Source: Galerina marginata (Eukaryota > Basidiomycota > Agaricomycetes > Agaricales > Galerinaceae). From it: a DNA stretch of 64,000 bases. Both the position numbers and the translations under genes were made by a program. Under the pieces are notes generated by a model. That model was not told the origin of the DNA. It did no database searches and saw only the letters and a list, made by a program, of their open reading frames with translations. The DNA lies in assembly GCA_023014335.1 (NCBI GenBank), contig JAECYW010000024.1, positions 620,001 to 684,000 on the forward strand. The letters are read 5' to 3'. Numbering within the stretch: position 1 is the first letter of the stretch; every line of letters begins with the position of its first letter. This document shows, piece after piece, positions 52,891 to 64,000 of this stretch.

Positions 52891-53660
52891 AAGTTAGCTC
52901 GAGGTAAGCGAGCGCTGCACGGAGACGGGAATGAGGCGCGAGATGAGAGATCCGAGATCAATACAGTATCTCGGAATACTACATCTCCTCCGTCTCCCAT
53001 TCCCAATGCTTCTCTCAAAAACCAGCCTGATTCAGCTGTTCGGCTCCGGTTGTTCGCTTGGCTAGTCTGAGAAGCAGAATATGTCAGCGTTAACGCGGGC
53101 GCAAGGAAATCTTTTCGAAGGTACGTACCTCCGTTCAATGGCAATGTAGTGCGTTGCGCATATCCTTCGAATTCCTACTGATTTATTTCCTTGGCGGGTG
53201 TTGTGTGGATCTGACGAGTGCGGTGGATTTAATTTAGCCCGTTTGAGTGGTTGGCGAATTATATTTTCCGTATGCTTGGATTCGAGGGAGGAGGATTGGG
53301 AATGATTTAGAGACAGACGTATAGTACAAACTTCAAGTTGTTAGATTATTTCATTCAAAATAGACCTTCAATTTATTTATCTAAGAGACAGAGAGCGGTA
53401 TAATACACCAAGATAGAATAGGAAAGAGGACATACGCAGCATATCTGAATCTCAGAATCCAAGGAGGAGGTACGATCTCCCGAGTCCCATCCGATCCCGC
53501 TCGGCTCACGGAGTTGTAGGTCCAGGGTCCATTCACACATCCGAAGTCGAAAAAACACACTAGCCGCTAGGCTTCGTTCGTTGGTTACTCGCCTATGTGC
53601 TACCGAATACGGGGAATGAGAAAAGGTATATAAACCTACGGGGATTTGGTTCGTATCCTC
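52891..53660. other. Unit 1 sequence beyond the visible duplication, no gene
   Basis: No supported gene. Short blocks in 53165-53395 resemble 41535-41720. Confidence 0.45.
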
Positions 53661-53663
53661 CAT

Positions 53664-53778
53664 CCCCTTTTCCCATCTTCTCCTCCTCTCCTCCTCTTCG
53701 TTCTCTTCCTCCTCCTCTTCTTCGTTCTCTTCCTCTTCTTCCTCTTCGTGCTCCTCCTCCTCCTCTCCATCGTCGACA
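53664..53778. repeat. Polypyrimidine tract (CTC/TTC-rich)
   Basis: CCTCCTCTCCTCCTCTTCGTTCTCTTCC-type units (here in short form) fill about 115 bp with almost pure pyrimidine on the plus strand. The minus strand translates to a Glu-rich run that I reject as a gene. Such mirror-like tracts can form triplex DNA. Confidence 0.85.
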
Positions 53779-56480
53779 ACCACCTCAACCCACAGGACAA
53801 CTAACGGCAGCGAGGCTCGCGATCTGGTACGTCCCGCCTACCCATCCGACTTCCTGCTCGGGCTGATGTTCTCGCCGACCTTTGCAGGTCTTCACGGGTT
53901 TTTTGTCTGCATGGTGGGTGCTCGTACGTCTTCCGCTTCGTTCCAGTTCGCTGACTGTCTCCCAGACCGCACCTAAACGAACGGAAACGAACGGATCAGC
54001 CAACGTAAGAGTAAGTTTTAAAATCCTCAACTTAGCCAGCGCGACTTCTAACCTTCTTCAGCTTCGTCTTCCAGCACGAAACGGCGGCGACATGCCCCCA
54101 AACCTCCAGGTAAGCCGTTTCGCTTGTTATCCGCCTCATCCTCCACTCACTGACACCGCGTTCGTTCCATTCAGGAACACCACGCATCACGGCCTCAAAC
54201 AAAGGCCGAAAGCTGAAGAGAAAAAAAGGTAAGCACAGATTTAATGATCCAAAATACGAAATAAACTTACCAACCGTCGAGCTCACAGCCCAACGGGGCA
54301 CGACGGCGTTGCTGCCGCTGCCAGTGCCCCCATGCATTCCCAATGGCGACGTACGAAGGGAAGCACAGGCACCGGCAGCGGCAGCTGTGGTGGCGATGAC
54401 GACTAGAAATAGTCGAGACCGCTGTCCATACGACGAGCGGCCTCGCTATTCGCGAGCTGGTACGTTTTCCCGCCGTCCCAGCCTCCAGCCTTTCGTGTGG
54501 TCTCTAACGCCCCGTCCTCCGCAGTTCGCAGTTCACAGTCTGCACCCTTCCTCACCCGCACCCGCATCCGCACCGACCCAATCGAATCCCACGCCGGACC
54601 CCAACCCCGGACCCAAGACCATGCGAGGAAGGACGACGACGATGACAGTAGCGGGACGACTGGATAGTCGAGACCGCTGTCCGCGTCGTCTGACGGCGGC
54701 GTACGAACTGCTAGGTACGTCTTCCTCTTCCTCTTCTTCACGGGCAGCACCTCTAACACCCGCCCCACCTCTCCAAGCATCACCCGATCCCGCACCCGCA
54801 CCTCCAGCCCCAGCTCTAGCTGCCAAACCAACGAACAAAGGGGGCAATTCCGAGACGCGACGGCGACGACTACTGGAAATAGTCGAGACCGCCGTCCGTG
54901 CATCGACTGGATCGCGGGTGTTGCTGGCCGAGCGTCTCAACAATTCGCACTCGGATTCGACTTCGCAGGCGGAGGGGACGGCGGGGAGGACGAGCGAGCG
55001 GGGGATGGTATTGGCTAGCTGCAAGTTTCCTGGTGAGTGGCCTGCTCTGGTTTTCGTTCTTCGGGTGTTTGACTCGTTTTCACGCAGCGGGGTCGTACGC
55101 CGCGGCTTGGGGTTGTAGGAGCACCAGCTCCGCGCCCAGGAAGGCGGATGTGCTGGCGGGTGCTGGCAGGCGACGGCGGGGCTCTTGACGTTGCCGTTGA
55201 AGTCCCGAGGTTGAAGTGCAGGCTATGGGGTCTTAGAACGAGGTAAGCAGGTGTTTGTGGACGATACGAACTTTTACTTACTTCATTATTCCGATAGATT
55301 CCTCAAAATTCGACTTTGCGAGCACGCTCGCGGGACGTCGCTCGTCGACTTTTCGAAGGCGCAGCGATGATGTGGAGCTCGTAAGGGTGCTAGATACGAG
55401 GTAAGCGAGTTTTCGAACACTTAAACAAAAGATTACTAACCTTTGTTGATATCAGCAAATCCTCCAGCCCCTACAACCGCCGTTCACACGTCGATATCCA
55501 CCCAACGAACGCGAAACGGCTCTTCTGAGCCGAGGCTGCTGGGTTAACGAGGGCGCCGCGGGAGACGGGTAGGCGGGATTCTTGGTATGTTGGGCCTTCG
55601 TTATCGATGGGAGCGGTTGCAGGCTGTAGGGGTGATAGAACGAGGTAAGCGGGTATTCGTTGATGAGAAGAACAAATTACTTACCTCGTTATCTTGACAG
55701 ATTCACCGAAATCCGAGCTGGCGGCTACGCTCGCGGGATGTCGCAGGTCGAGTTCTCGAAGGCGCAGCGACGATGTGGAGGTTGGAAGGGCTCTAGATAC
55801 GAGGTAAGCAAGTATTCGAACAGTAAAACAAACCATTACTAACCTTTGTTGATATCAACAGCTCCTCTCCTCTCCTTCAGCCCTCACAACCCCGTTGACG
55901 AGCATCTAGCATGCTTCAGGTCGGTATCCGCCGGCGAACACGAAACGGGTGCTGCTGCATTCGTTCGTGTTCTTGCTGGTGTGGTGCGATTTGTACCGCC
56001 GCGGAAAGGTGCAAGGCGACCTGAGCCTGACCTTGGGAGCACGGAAGACGGAGACGAGGCCGTTGGGCCAACGACAGCGCCGCGGGAGATGAGTTTCTGG
56101 GGTTTTTGGTATGTTGGCAGTCGTTATCGACGCAGGTAGCCGTCTGACGCGTTCTCGCAGGCGTAACGGAGGCGTAAGGTGCACGAATAACCCCTTGGTG
56201 AGTTTCTTTGCCCGTTGTTGGCTCCGATTACGCGGCTGATGTCGATATTCAATTCGTTCTCCCTAGACCCAAACCCCGGCGTGAATTCGCGAGCTGGCGA
56301 GTCAACGAAAACGCGCCATCGCACGGCGGCGTAAGCGATGTTGAAGGGGAGCGCCGGCGTCGGTTTCGAAGATGGGATGGACATGCGCGACGACGACGAG
56401 AAGAGGAACGACGGGTCCGGAAGGTGGAATTGAGAGACGGGAACGGAGAAGGATAGGACTAGGGAGAGAGTTTATGTAGC
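53779..56480 (+). other. Region of repeated exon-like modules unique to unit 1
   Basis: Many GTAAG/GTACG donors and CAG/TAG acceptors are spaced like fungal exons. TAGTCGAGACCGC recurs at about 54411, 54666 and 54883. A ~260-bp block at 55220-55480 is repeated at 55622-55883 (offset 403). In one frame the second copy reads RFTEIRAGGYARGMSQVEFSKAQRRCGG and RYE before a GTAAGC donor. The first has a TGA where the second has CGA. A 269-codon frame at 54309-55118 is Pro/Ser/Arg-rich and crosses apparent introns. I cannot define a gene, but the layout looks like a spliced transcript with duplicated exons. Confidence 0.4.
55220..55883 (+). repeat. Tandem duplication of an intron-exon-intron block
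   Basis: Both copies contain AGAACGAGGTAAGC, a short intron ending in GACAG or GATAG, an exon with CGCTCGCGGGA and TCGAAGGCGCAGCGA, AGATACGAGGTAAGC, and an intron ending CTAACCTTTGTTGATATCA-(AC)AG. Splice signals are conserved better than the exon interior. Confidence 0.6.
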
Positions 56481-56557
56481 ACTGTAAGTGATGGAATGAA
56501 TAAGAGATCGGCTTACGTGATGACGTGTTTTCTTTGGTCCTTGTCCCGAACCACAAC

Positions 56558-58841
56558 ATGGAAAAGTTCACGACGCTCGAACCAGTCAAACTTTATTCAT
56601 CGACGTTTCTTGGCCGCACCACTGGGCCCAAAGTTCCTGTACCGCAGCTCGTTGGCCGACTTCCTGCTGACTTACACTTTCTAGTGATCTCGCACCTCGG
56701 AGTCCCTGATATTCCTTCGTATAGCCGATGCTGCCGTGCTACAGCGGGCTTCGTACGAGAGGAGCGGTGCTGGGAAAGGCGATGGTCTGCGCTACGAATT
56801 GATTCGGACCCGGAGCTGAAGAAAGTAATAGATTTTCTAGAGAAAAAGGTCAATGACAAGGCGGTGCCTACTCTCTCGGTCGACGACGAGTTCGGGGATT
56901 TTACGGCGGGCGATGCATTCAACAAGAATGATTTCCAGGACCCGCCATCTCTGTCCTATTCCCTTGCCCCACAGAAACCAACTGCACTCACGAAATACAA
57001 GCACGCCCATGCACTGCTTAAACCTCTGGCACATCTCCTCGCCTCCCCCCCACATCTCTTCCTTTCATCTCTTGCCGCGCAGCTGACACCTTCAATTAAA
57101 CTCTCCGAACAGGCAAGGACTTTGCGCTTGCTCTCGCTCTTCCTCTCTTCACCCGTCTCGCCCGTGCGGCAATGGGATACTTTATTCCTATCTTTGCGCA
57201 GTGCAATGGACAGGTTCGATTCGCAGCTGCTGGCAGCCTTCGACGTGGCGGACGGCCGTGGAGATGAAGCCGGCATGCGGGAGGCGGCAGAGTCAAGCTG
57301 GGAGGTATGGGATCGGACAACAGGCGGGGACTGGGAGATGGGCAAGGTCTGGGCTGAGAAGAGGGAGATTTTTTACCAGCAGGAAAAATGGAAGGCTTTG
57401 GATAATTTTACGTGAGTGCCTGTGTCTATTATTATCTGATATTTTTTGTGATGCTTATTCTGTGCAGTTCAGAGAAACAGCTTAACTTTGCGGCGATGGA
57501 CGAATTTATGGACGATATCCTAGGCGCGATCAACGAACACGGTGCTCGCGCAGTCCGCGTCTTCCCACCCGCTTCACAAGTTGTCCTGCTCTTCTCAGAA
57601 CGTCTCGCCAACGAAGTCGTAAGTCGATTTTATTACTCGTGTTCTTTAATTAAATTTTTTTCAGGTTGGTGAATACATCACGACTCTCCTTGCACACGCA
57701 CGCGAAATCTCAACAGATATTTACCTCAAGTCCGCAGCTGCCTCGTTTCGTGAGGCATGGAAGATGGTTGACGCCATTATGCAGGCTGCAAAGCAGAGAC
57801 CTGATTCCGTTGTAGAGAGGACAAAGGCGGAAGACGTCGTGTATGTTTTTATATTGTTCTAACTTTATTGCTAGCTAAATTGCATCACAGGTACCAAATG
57901 TTCGAAACGAACATGGACGAATACCTCGACGAAGAAGTAGAAGCTGTCAAACGAGCACTCGACGCGATCTGCAAAGGATGGGACCAAGAAGCAGCCGCAC
58001 CCACATCGCCCACCTCCCCACGACACTTCTCCCACTCCAACCCACACTCCAACCCACAACACACACAAAACCCAGCGCTCCTGAAACGCACAGTGCTCGC
58101 TTCATTCACCAACATCCTGCTGCTTCCCGTGACGATCGTCCCGCGCACCGTCGGCGCTGTAGGTGGCGCGATCATGGCAGGCGGCGGGGCGGCGGTGCAG
58201 GGTATCGGGATGCTGAATCCGCAGCGGTGGGTGGGTGGTGGGAACGTTGCTGGAGACGCTGGGTATTCGAAGAACCTGAAAGACGGGGGGATGTTATTCG
58301 AGGTTGGGGATGAGGATGAGGAGGACTATGTGCCCAGTGCTGTTGGAGCGAAGGGGGATAAAGGCTCACGTACGTCTTTCGAGCTCTTTTTTTTTTACAA
58401 GAGGGTGTTGATTCCATTGCCTCCAGTTTCATTGTCCCAGCTAGAAATCACATCGCCAACACCGCTCATGAACACGTCAACCCCGCCTGTCAGCGCCGCG
58501 GACCCAAACCCAGAAACGGCACAGCTGGACCTACTCCTCTCGCTGGACGTGGCGCTGTCTCTCATCCACGCAGATCGCGAGTCGCTCAAGCGTGTCGAGA
58601 CGTTCGCGGGGTACCCTGGGCACTATGGGCACCGCGTGCGTGACACGATCGAGGAGCTCTTTGTGTTGATGTTAGGCGCGTTGGGGGAGAGGCATGTTGG
58701 AAGGGGGTTTTCGAGGTGGGTTTCTGTCTTTGTTTTGGGTTTGTTGAGTGCTGAATGCTCTTTTGTATGTCTTTTTCAGGTACTCTTATGTTTTCAGGCA
58801 CAAACATATAAAAAGTGAGTATTTTTTCGAAGTAGACTAAC
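56558..58841 (+). CDS. rcy1: Recyclin-1-like F-box protein, 3'-truncated, copy 2
   Basis: ATG at 56558. Exons are 56558-57411, 57468-57618, 57665-57840, 57891-58369, 58427-58715 and 58781-58841, with the same phases as copy 1. The first ~120 residues differ from copy 1 at about 25 positions (F-box region PDIPSYSRCCRATAGFVREERCWERRW). From the conserved FNKNDFQDPPSLSYSLAPQ onward the proteins are almost identical, which suggests gene conversion of the downstream part. The truncation point and the YSYVFRHKHIK tail are shared, so truncation preceded duplication. Both copies remain open over six exons, so a shortened protein could still be made. Confidence 0.72.
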
Positions 58842-59350
58842 GCTAAAAGGACTAGATCGTCGAAAACACAGCAAGTTTTCGACTTTCCGTCCCCTCCTTT
58901 TACCCGTGCGAGCAGAGGTTCTCCCACCCCGAAGGGCAGGAGAACGGGCCAATGGGTGTGGGTACACCCGTTGACAAGACTGGGGGGGAAGGAGGGAAGG
59001 AGAGAGGATGACAAGAGGATGGGAAAGGAGCGAAGGAGGGAGGATGACGAGAGGATGGGATTGGGAATGGATACGAGAAATAAGATAGTGAGTACCCACC
59101 ATGTATGTAGCCAGTAGCCACGAATAAACTGGTTTACTTCCAAATACCCGCACTCTACGCCGGAACCACAACACCAACCACGAAACCCACTAACCCTAAA
59201 TCCACCAGCCATTCCATCTGAGATTCCGTGAGAAGGGCGAAGATTGTAAGAGCTGTTTCAGCGAGCTATTAGACTCAAAAATAGGTAGAAGCTCAAGATA
59301 AATCTTACCAAATGCGTCGCTAACTACCCATAGACGTAGCTTACGAGAAG
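58842..59350. repeat. Unit 2 spacer with purine-rich expansion
   Basis: At 58975-59060, GGAAGGAGGGAAGGAGAGAGGATGACAAG-type units (short form) appear two to three times where unit 1 has one (about 47938-47972). The rest matches 47804-48300. Confidence 0.6.
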
Positions 59351-59399
59351 CCCCAAAGCCTAGCTATCAAGTCGGATGCTGACCTGTGAACATTGAATC

Positions 59400-60450
59400 A
59401 ACGGTGGCTGTTCATGGTGGGCAATGGTACATATATTGATGTGTTTTTGTGAGAGTCGAAAATCGTGGGCTGTGGCAAAATTGACGTCAAGCCGCGGGTT
59501 GGAAATGAAAGGTCATCGGAGAGGGTAAAATGTCATCTTCAATATCGTTGGATTGAGGGTTGGAGACGATTATCGAGGGGGGGCAGAATTTAGAATCAAT
59601 CAAACCTGCAAGATAGCTAGCCGTCATAGTCAAGAAACGAACACTTACAAACCGGTTGGCGGACGCCCAAATATCAAATTTGAAATTGGAACAGCTTCGA
59701 AGCCTTCAAAGGTAATCATGACAATGAGGCGGTTGGCGGACGAAAGAAAATCGAGTCGGATTCTAGATAGTGATTAGATCCCTCAAACATGATTGGAAGA
59801 AACTTTGATAGCTTACCCTACTGACCAAAGCCATTCTTCAGCGTTTCCAGGACGTCCAAATATCAAGTCGGATCCGTTGAAGGCACGAAAACCTTCTACA
59901 GTGCAGAGGTGATTGGCGGAACACCAAATATCAAGTCAGATCCTCGACAGAAAAACTATCAGTTCAGCGTATAACAAGATAAACAAAAAAACTTACCATT
60001 GAACATTCTACACCATTTCCCGGAACTCCAAATATCAGGTTGGAAAATTTGGGCTGCCTCCAGGAGTCCAGGTTGCTTCCGAGCCTTGCAAAACTTTCAA
60101 TACATAGTTAGACCATAACGTGAAAGATCAGATTGCCAAATCAAACTCACAGCATTTTCCGGAGCTCCAAATATCAAGTCGGAATGTTAAGGGTCTTTGA
60201 ATAAGACCTACTTTGAAATTTATAAGCATAGAACCTATTAAGAAGATGAAGAACAACACTTACGACGATGCGGTAGGTGAAAGGTGATGGCGGTGGTCTA
60301 AAAAGGAAGGTCAGTCAATGTTTGGCACATCAAGCACCAAACACACAAGATAAGACGGTGATGCAGCTTCGTTGTGAACAACGACAATGAGGGGGCGCGG
60401 ATACCGTGATGTGCAAACATTACGACGGCGTGGAGGGTAAAAGTGCTCAA
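59400..60450 (-). repeat. LIFG module array (unit 2)
   Basis: It is the counterpart of 48300-49330. Modules lie at about 60149-60185, 60008-60045, 59906-59942, 59836-59880 and 59655-59690. The last reads NLIFGRPPTG here against YLIFGHPPTG in unit 1; the frame is kept. The minus-strand TATAAAG lies at about 60474-60480. Confidence 0.5.
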
Positions 60451-60734
60451 GCACTCACTGGGTAAGTATAGACCTTTATAGTTTCTGTGTGCCAAGCATC
60501 CCAAGTCCCATCAAGGCGCTAATGAGTAGCTGAGCGCTGATCTGAGGTCATCATTTAGCATCTGTTCGCTTCACAGTAAGAATGAGTCTGGTCTCCGAAT
60601 AATGAAGTAGCATCTTAGTCAATTATTAGCTCACTTAAGTTGAACCCTGAGTTTACGTGTCAATCACAATTCGGCCATTCAGAATTTCAGGCATTCCCTA
60701 AGGCTCAGATCACTTAGATATCTCACTCACACCC

Positions 60735-60821
60735 AATTCCAGTACCCTCCCTCTCAGAAAAAATTATCTGCTAGTCAATGGCTACCAAATAATATTTTCT
60801 GAGAGGATTGGTACTGGAATT
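60735..60821. ncRNA. 87-nt hairpin (unit 2)
   Basis: It is the same hairpin as 49614-49700 with GCTACC for GCTAGC near the loop and GAGGATTGG for GAGGGTTGG in the 3' arm. Neither change is compensated in the other arm, which weakens slightly the case for selection on the stem. Confidence 0.5.
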
Positions 60822-61991
60822 ATCCAGTCCATAGGCCTCACTCAAGAGGAAAGAAATAAAATATGAATTCGTGCTTACCACATCTGTCAGTCATTTGCAG
60901 GGTCTTCAGCCACTTGAAGCCCGAGATTTCAGTCTATGACCTGTGAGAATCCATGTCAGTGATCTTCTCCAGCTCCGAGATGCCCTGTCGGCAATCCCTC
61001 CCTGATCCTTGAATATTACCCAGACCACCGTTGGGAATTCACTGAATTAATAAAATAGAAAGCTCAGACCTCTCTTTAAGACTGCCATAATTAAAGAGAA
61101 TAGAAAAGAATGTTATTTACTCACTGAGCAGAATTTTAAAGTAAGATCTACTCAAATTTTTAGCTCAAGGAAGCCAACAACAATATTCAGGGAAGGGACT
61201 TCTCATCGTGAATCCACACCAATTTCCTGTGATCGGACACTTCTCGTCGCGCTTGGCTGGCACACGTCCGCGCACCCCAAATTCCATTGCTGTCACATTT
61301 CCGTCGCAACTCAATCATGCCGCCTCTCTCTCTCGCTAACCCCCATCTTCCCCCTCCATCTCACTGCAAATTATCCCAAGTACACTCCCTGGTCATCTGG
61401 TAAGTGCTCAGAATGTTATTTGAAATGCATTTGAGCTTACCACATTATTTCTTTCCAGCTTACATGCCCAATCACACTTCTGCGAGTCCAGGTTTTATCT
61501 TGGTGTGAACGACCAGAAACATTAACGCAAAACTCACGGTATGATTATCTCTTATTCTGATATCCCTCTCTAACATTGTATTTTCTGTAGAGCGCTGCAC
61601 CGTAGTGGCCGTCACATCGAGGCGCAAATCAAGATGCGATCGATGGCGCATTCACACTACTTTTGGACATCCACCGCACCACGCGACCTTGGGAAAGTGC
61701 AACCTCCCCAATGCGCTCACTCTTGGTCATGGTCAGCTTTCTATTTTGGTCTTTATATCCTCTCACTAACTTTGACCAAGTTAGGTAGCTACGACCACCT
61801 CAATTGAAGCCACGGAAATATCTGCAAATTATTTAGGAACTCAATAACCACGCAAGCGACAGTGCGCATATCTTAGCGGCGCTTAGTACACAGTAGTGAG
61901 TCTTTATGCCCCCCAATATTGCAAAATTTGACTTATTGTTAACTAGATATTCATTCCGCTACCTCCGCTTCCAATTTCCGGAGATTTAACC

Positions 61992-62432
61992 TCCCCTTCG
62001 ACTTCTACCACCCATATGACTTTGCTACTGGTTACCCGGCTGCTGGGAGCAAAGTTATATGGCGTGTTCTGGGTATATTATCACTCCCAGTTCAAATTCC
62101 CGTCCGTTTACCTCCCCTTTCGGCTTCTACCACCTGTATGGCTTTGTTACCGGTTAACCGGCTGCTGGGAACGAAGTCATATTGTGTGTTTCGTGTTCAT
62201 TTTCCACATTGCCGGCCATACAAATATCCGTAAGTCTTTTCTTGCTCATTTTGCGAAGTCGGACTTATCATTTGATTAGAAGCTTGCTATAATGCGATCA
62301 GAACTGGAATTGTCAATTCCGAGTCCAGCATCCTGACGTTTGACTCCCTTTTCGATTTCTACCACTCGTATCTCTTTGTTACTGGTTATCCGACTGCCGG
62401 GAACAAAGTTATATTGAGTGTTCAATGACCAT
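61992..62432 (+). repeat. FYH module triplet (unit 2)
   Basis: It is the counterpart of 50899-51342, at about 61992-62078, 62118-62205 and 62347-62432. The same three frames are visible, including the TAA in the middle module, so that stop is older than the duplication. Confidence 0.5.
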
Positions 62433-63225
62433 TCTCCTATTGAAGACTCGCTCTTGTCAGCTCAGTAAGTTTGACAGTAAGCAGTCGTTTTTTCTACCAG
62501 TTCCGTGAGATTAAGATTAAGCGCTGGCGGTTTTGCCGCCTTCTCTTCCGTGATTTAAATATGCTAACACTGAGATATTGAATTGCACGGTAATATTAAA
62601 TGAGATCTATTCTTCATTCTGTCCAGTACAATTTTTAAGATAGATCTTCGCCGTTCGGGAGAGGCATGCCGATTATCCATGTTGGATGATCCGGCAGCCA
62701 TCCTTTCCTCCGTTCCCCCTTCTTGTTTTGGTACATTACATTTCGGTTCTCGGCTCATTTATTACTGGCTCAGGGCTGTTTTACAAGTGCCATTGCGTAA
62801 TTGCGCACTGTTTGACGCCTATTTGCCTTGACGTACCCGCTCGAGCATGGCGAGAACACATTGGGACCCGAGAACAAAGTACTGCACCTCCGATGGGCTG
62901 TCGTACTATCCCTCCTCCGTCCCCGCTTCTCTGTTTCACTCTTAAAATTCCGTTACATTTGATTTGCTTCTTTTACGGCCTGTTGACTGTTCGGATCCTG
63001 CTAGACTAGGGTTCAGTCAGTCGGTTACAGCCTAACTCACCGCAGAAATTGTATTCTCGTCAGTGTGAAGAGGCCGCTAAATTGGTACTTCGGTCAATTA
63101 AACTATGCCTATATTAAATCCAACATTTTTTTCAAGAATTAAACAAATCAGAGCCGGATTGAAGTTGCAGACGGGATATGAAAAGCACGGGCGCCTATTT
63201 TCCGGTCTGAGTAATTTCCGTCGAA

Positions 63226-63615
63226 ATGTCCCGGTTTTCTCTTGAATATTGCAACCAAAAGGTCTATAGGACACTTAGAGTACACTGTAAGCAATTCTAC
63301 TGCGATTATACTGGCGATGCGGGTGATGCGAGCTCCGAGACGCAAGACGGCGGCATCATCGGGTACCGATCAGACGATCCACTCCTCCGCACCCACTTCT
63401 CCGTTTCACTCCCAGAAAACTGCTCACCTTTATGCTTCTATTCTAGTTTTACACTATTTGGTACCCATCCGGCTAGCTACCTGTCAACGAGGAGCGATCG
63501 AGGGCATGACGAAGGCAGAAGGATAAATCGGGCGGCACAGCAGGCGCTTGATTTGTACAACTGCCTCGCGTCAATCACACATAGTATATTAGAATATCGA
63601 GGACATCTAATCTAA
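63226..63615 (+). CDS. Possible small ORF conserved in both units (unit 2)
   Basis: It is the counterpart of 52121-52510: 129 codons, same start and stop, with replacements such as HTGDAGDAS/YTGDAGDAS and LASFAH/LASITH. Coding status is uncertain. Confidence 0.3.
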   Translation: MSRFSLEYCNQKVYRTLRVHCKQFYCDYTGDAGDASSETQDGGIIGYRSDDPLLRTHFSVSLPENCSPLCFYSSFTLFGTHPASYLSTRSDRGHDEGRRINRAAQQALDLYNCLASITHSILEYRGHLI

Positions 63616-64000
63616 TTGCTAGTACCTATTCAGTCAATATATACTCGCATCAGTGACAATAACAAAGGAATTATGAACGTGAGCGCGCAAACCTTGAGCC
63701 GTCCGATCAAATCATCATCTCCTCCATCCCCACTTCTCGCGTTGTCTTCAAAAAAGGGCTCGTTTCTGTCGCAGAACCACCCGCTTATTCGGGTCTCACT
63801 AGGCTAGGGTCCGACGAATTTAACTAAGGGGATTCCGGTCCAGACATCTCGAGAACAGTGGGTGTGGGTCTCTTGCAGCTTGCTAGTTTAAGCGCCGATC
63901 TCGTCTTTGTGCGTGTTTCGTAGAATCAAAGTAATTAGAAATATGAATATATTAAACGGTGTAGCTCGCAGAGTGGAGCACAGTACGTACTTCAATTAAA

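Larger units (their letters stand above)
56540..64000 (+). repeat. Unit 2 of the ~11-kb direct tandem duplication (incomplete at window edge)
   Basis: It matches 45480-52890 throughout, including the recyclin gene, LIFG modules (59655-60185), hairpin (60735-60821) and FYH modules (61992-62432). Differences include a purine-rich expansion at 58975-59060 and small indels. The unit continues past 64000. Confidence 0.92.

Noticed and set aside
53373..53783. Glu-rich 136-codon minus frame as a coding region
   Set aside because: The acidic run is the translation of the CTC/TTC polypyrimidine tract, and the rest has no coding signature.

Overview
The window is eukaryotic and fungal, most likely from a mushroom-forming basidiomycete (Agaricomycetes). 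The reasons are 46-80 nt introns with clean GT..AG borders, a Cys-cluster KDZ transposase of the agaric type, small AIG1-like GTPases, a pepsin-like protease with a C-terminal membrane anchor, and recyclin-1-like F-box genes. All gene models were built by hand from splice signals and frame continuity. Many apparent ORF starts on naive translation are GTG or TTG; I chose ATG starts.

Left part (1-24.3 kb): a transposon island. Going outward from a roughly 5 kb imperfect palindrome (5.89-10.9 kb, centre about 8.4 kb), the minus strand carries an intact 1,170-aa KDZ transposase gene and then a tandem-repeat protein gene that runs off the left edge. The plus strand carries a multi-exon TE-associated gene (11.0-15.06 kb) whose last exon is split by a 2.0 kb non-autonomous DNA element with terminal inverted repeats. 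Then come a minus-strand 862-aa Cys-cluster/coiled-coil gene (15.3-18.05 kb), a small plus-strand gene split by 1.6 kb of GCCGT-rich repeats (18.3-20.45 kb), minisatellites, a free-standing copy of the KDZ C-terminal module without the catalytic core (21.7-23.25 kb), and a ~55 bp minisatellite (23.3-24.3 kb). The word GCCGACGGC and its half ACGGC/GCCGT recur through this whole island, in coding and non-coding DNA. That argues that the parts share a history.

Middle part (24.3-45.4 kb): gene-poor repeat-derived DNA, a 124-aa unknown gene, a frameshifted N-terminal fragment of the spliceosomal helicase gene brr2, an aspartic protease gene, two paralogous DUF302-like genes, and three related AIG1-like GTPase genes (two minus, one plus). 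A decayed gene lies at about 44.4-44.9 kb.

Right part (45.5-64 kb): a direct tandem duplication with a period of about 11.0-11.1 kb. Each unit starts at the ATG of a 3'-truncated recyclin-1-like gene and continues through arrays of short exon-like modules and an 87-nt near-perfect hairpin. Between the duplicated stretches (52.9-56.5 kb) lies unit-1-only sequence with further exon-like repeats. The most unusual signals are the head-to-head palindromic control region beside the KDZ gene, the element-wide short motif, the catalytically empty KDZ C-terminal paralogue, and the module arrays in the duplicated block.
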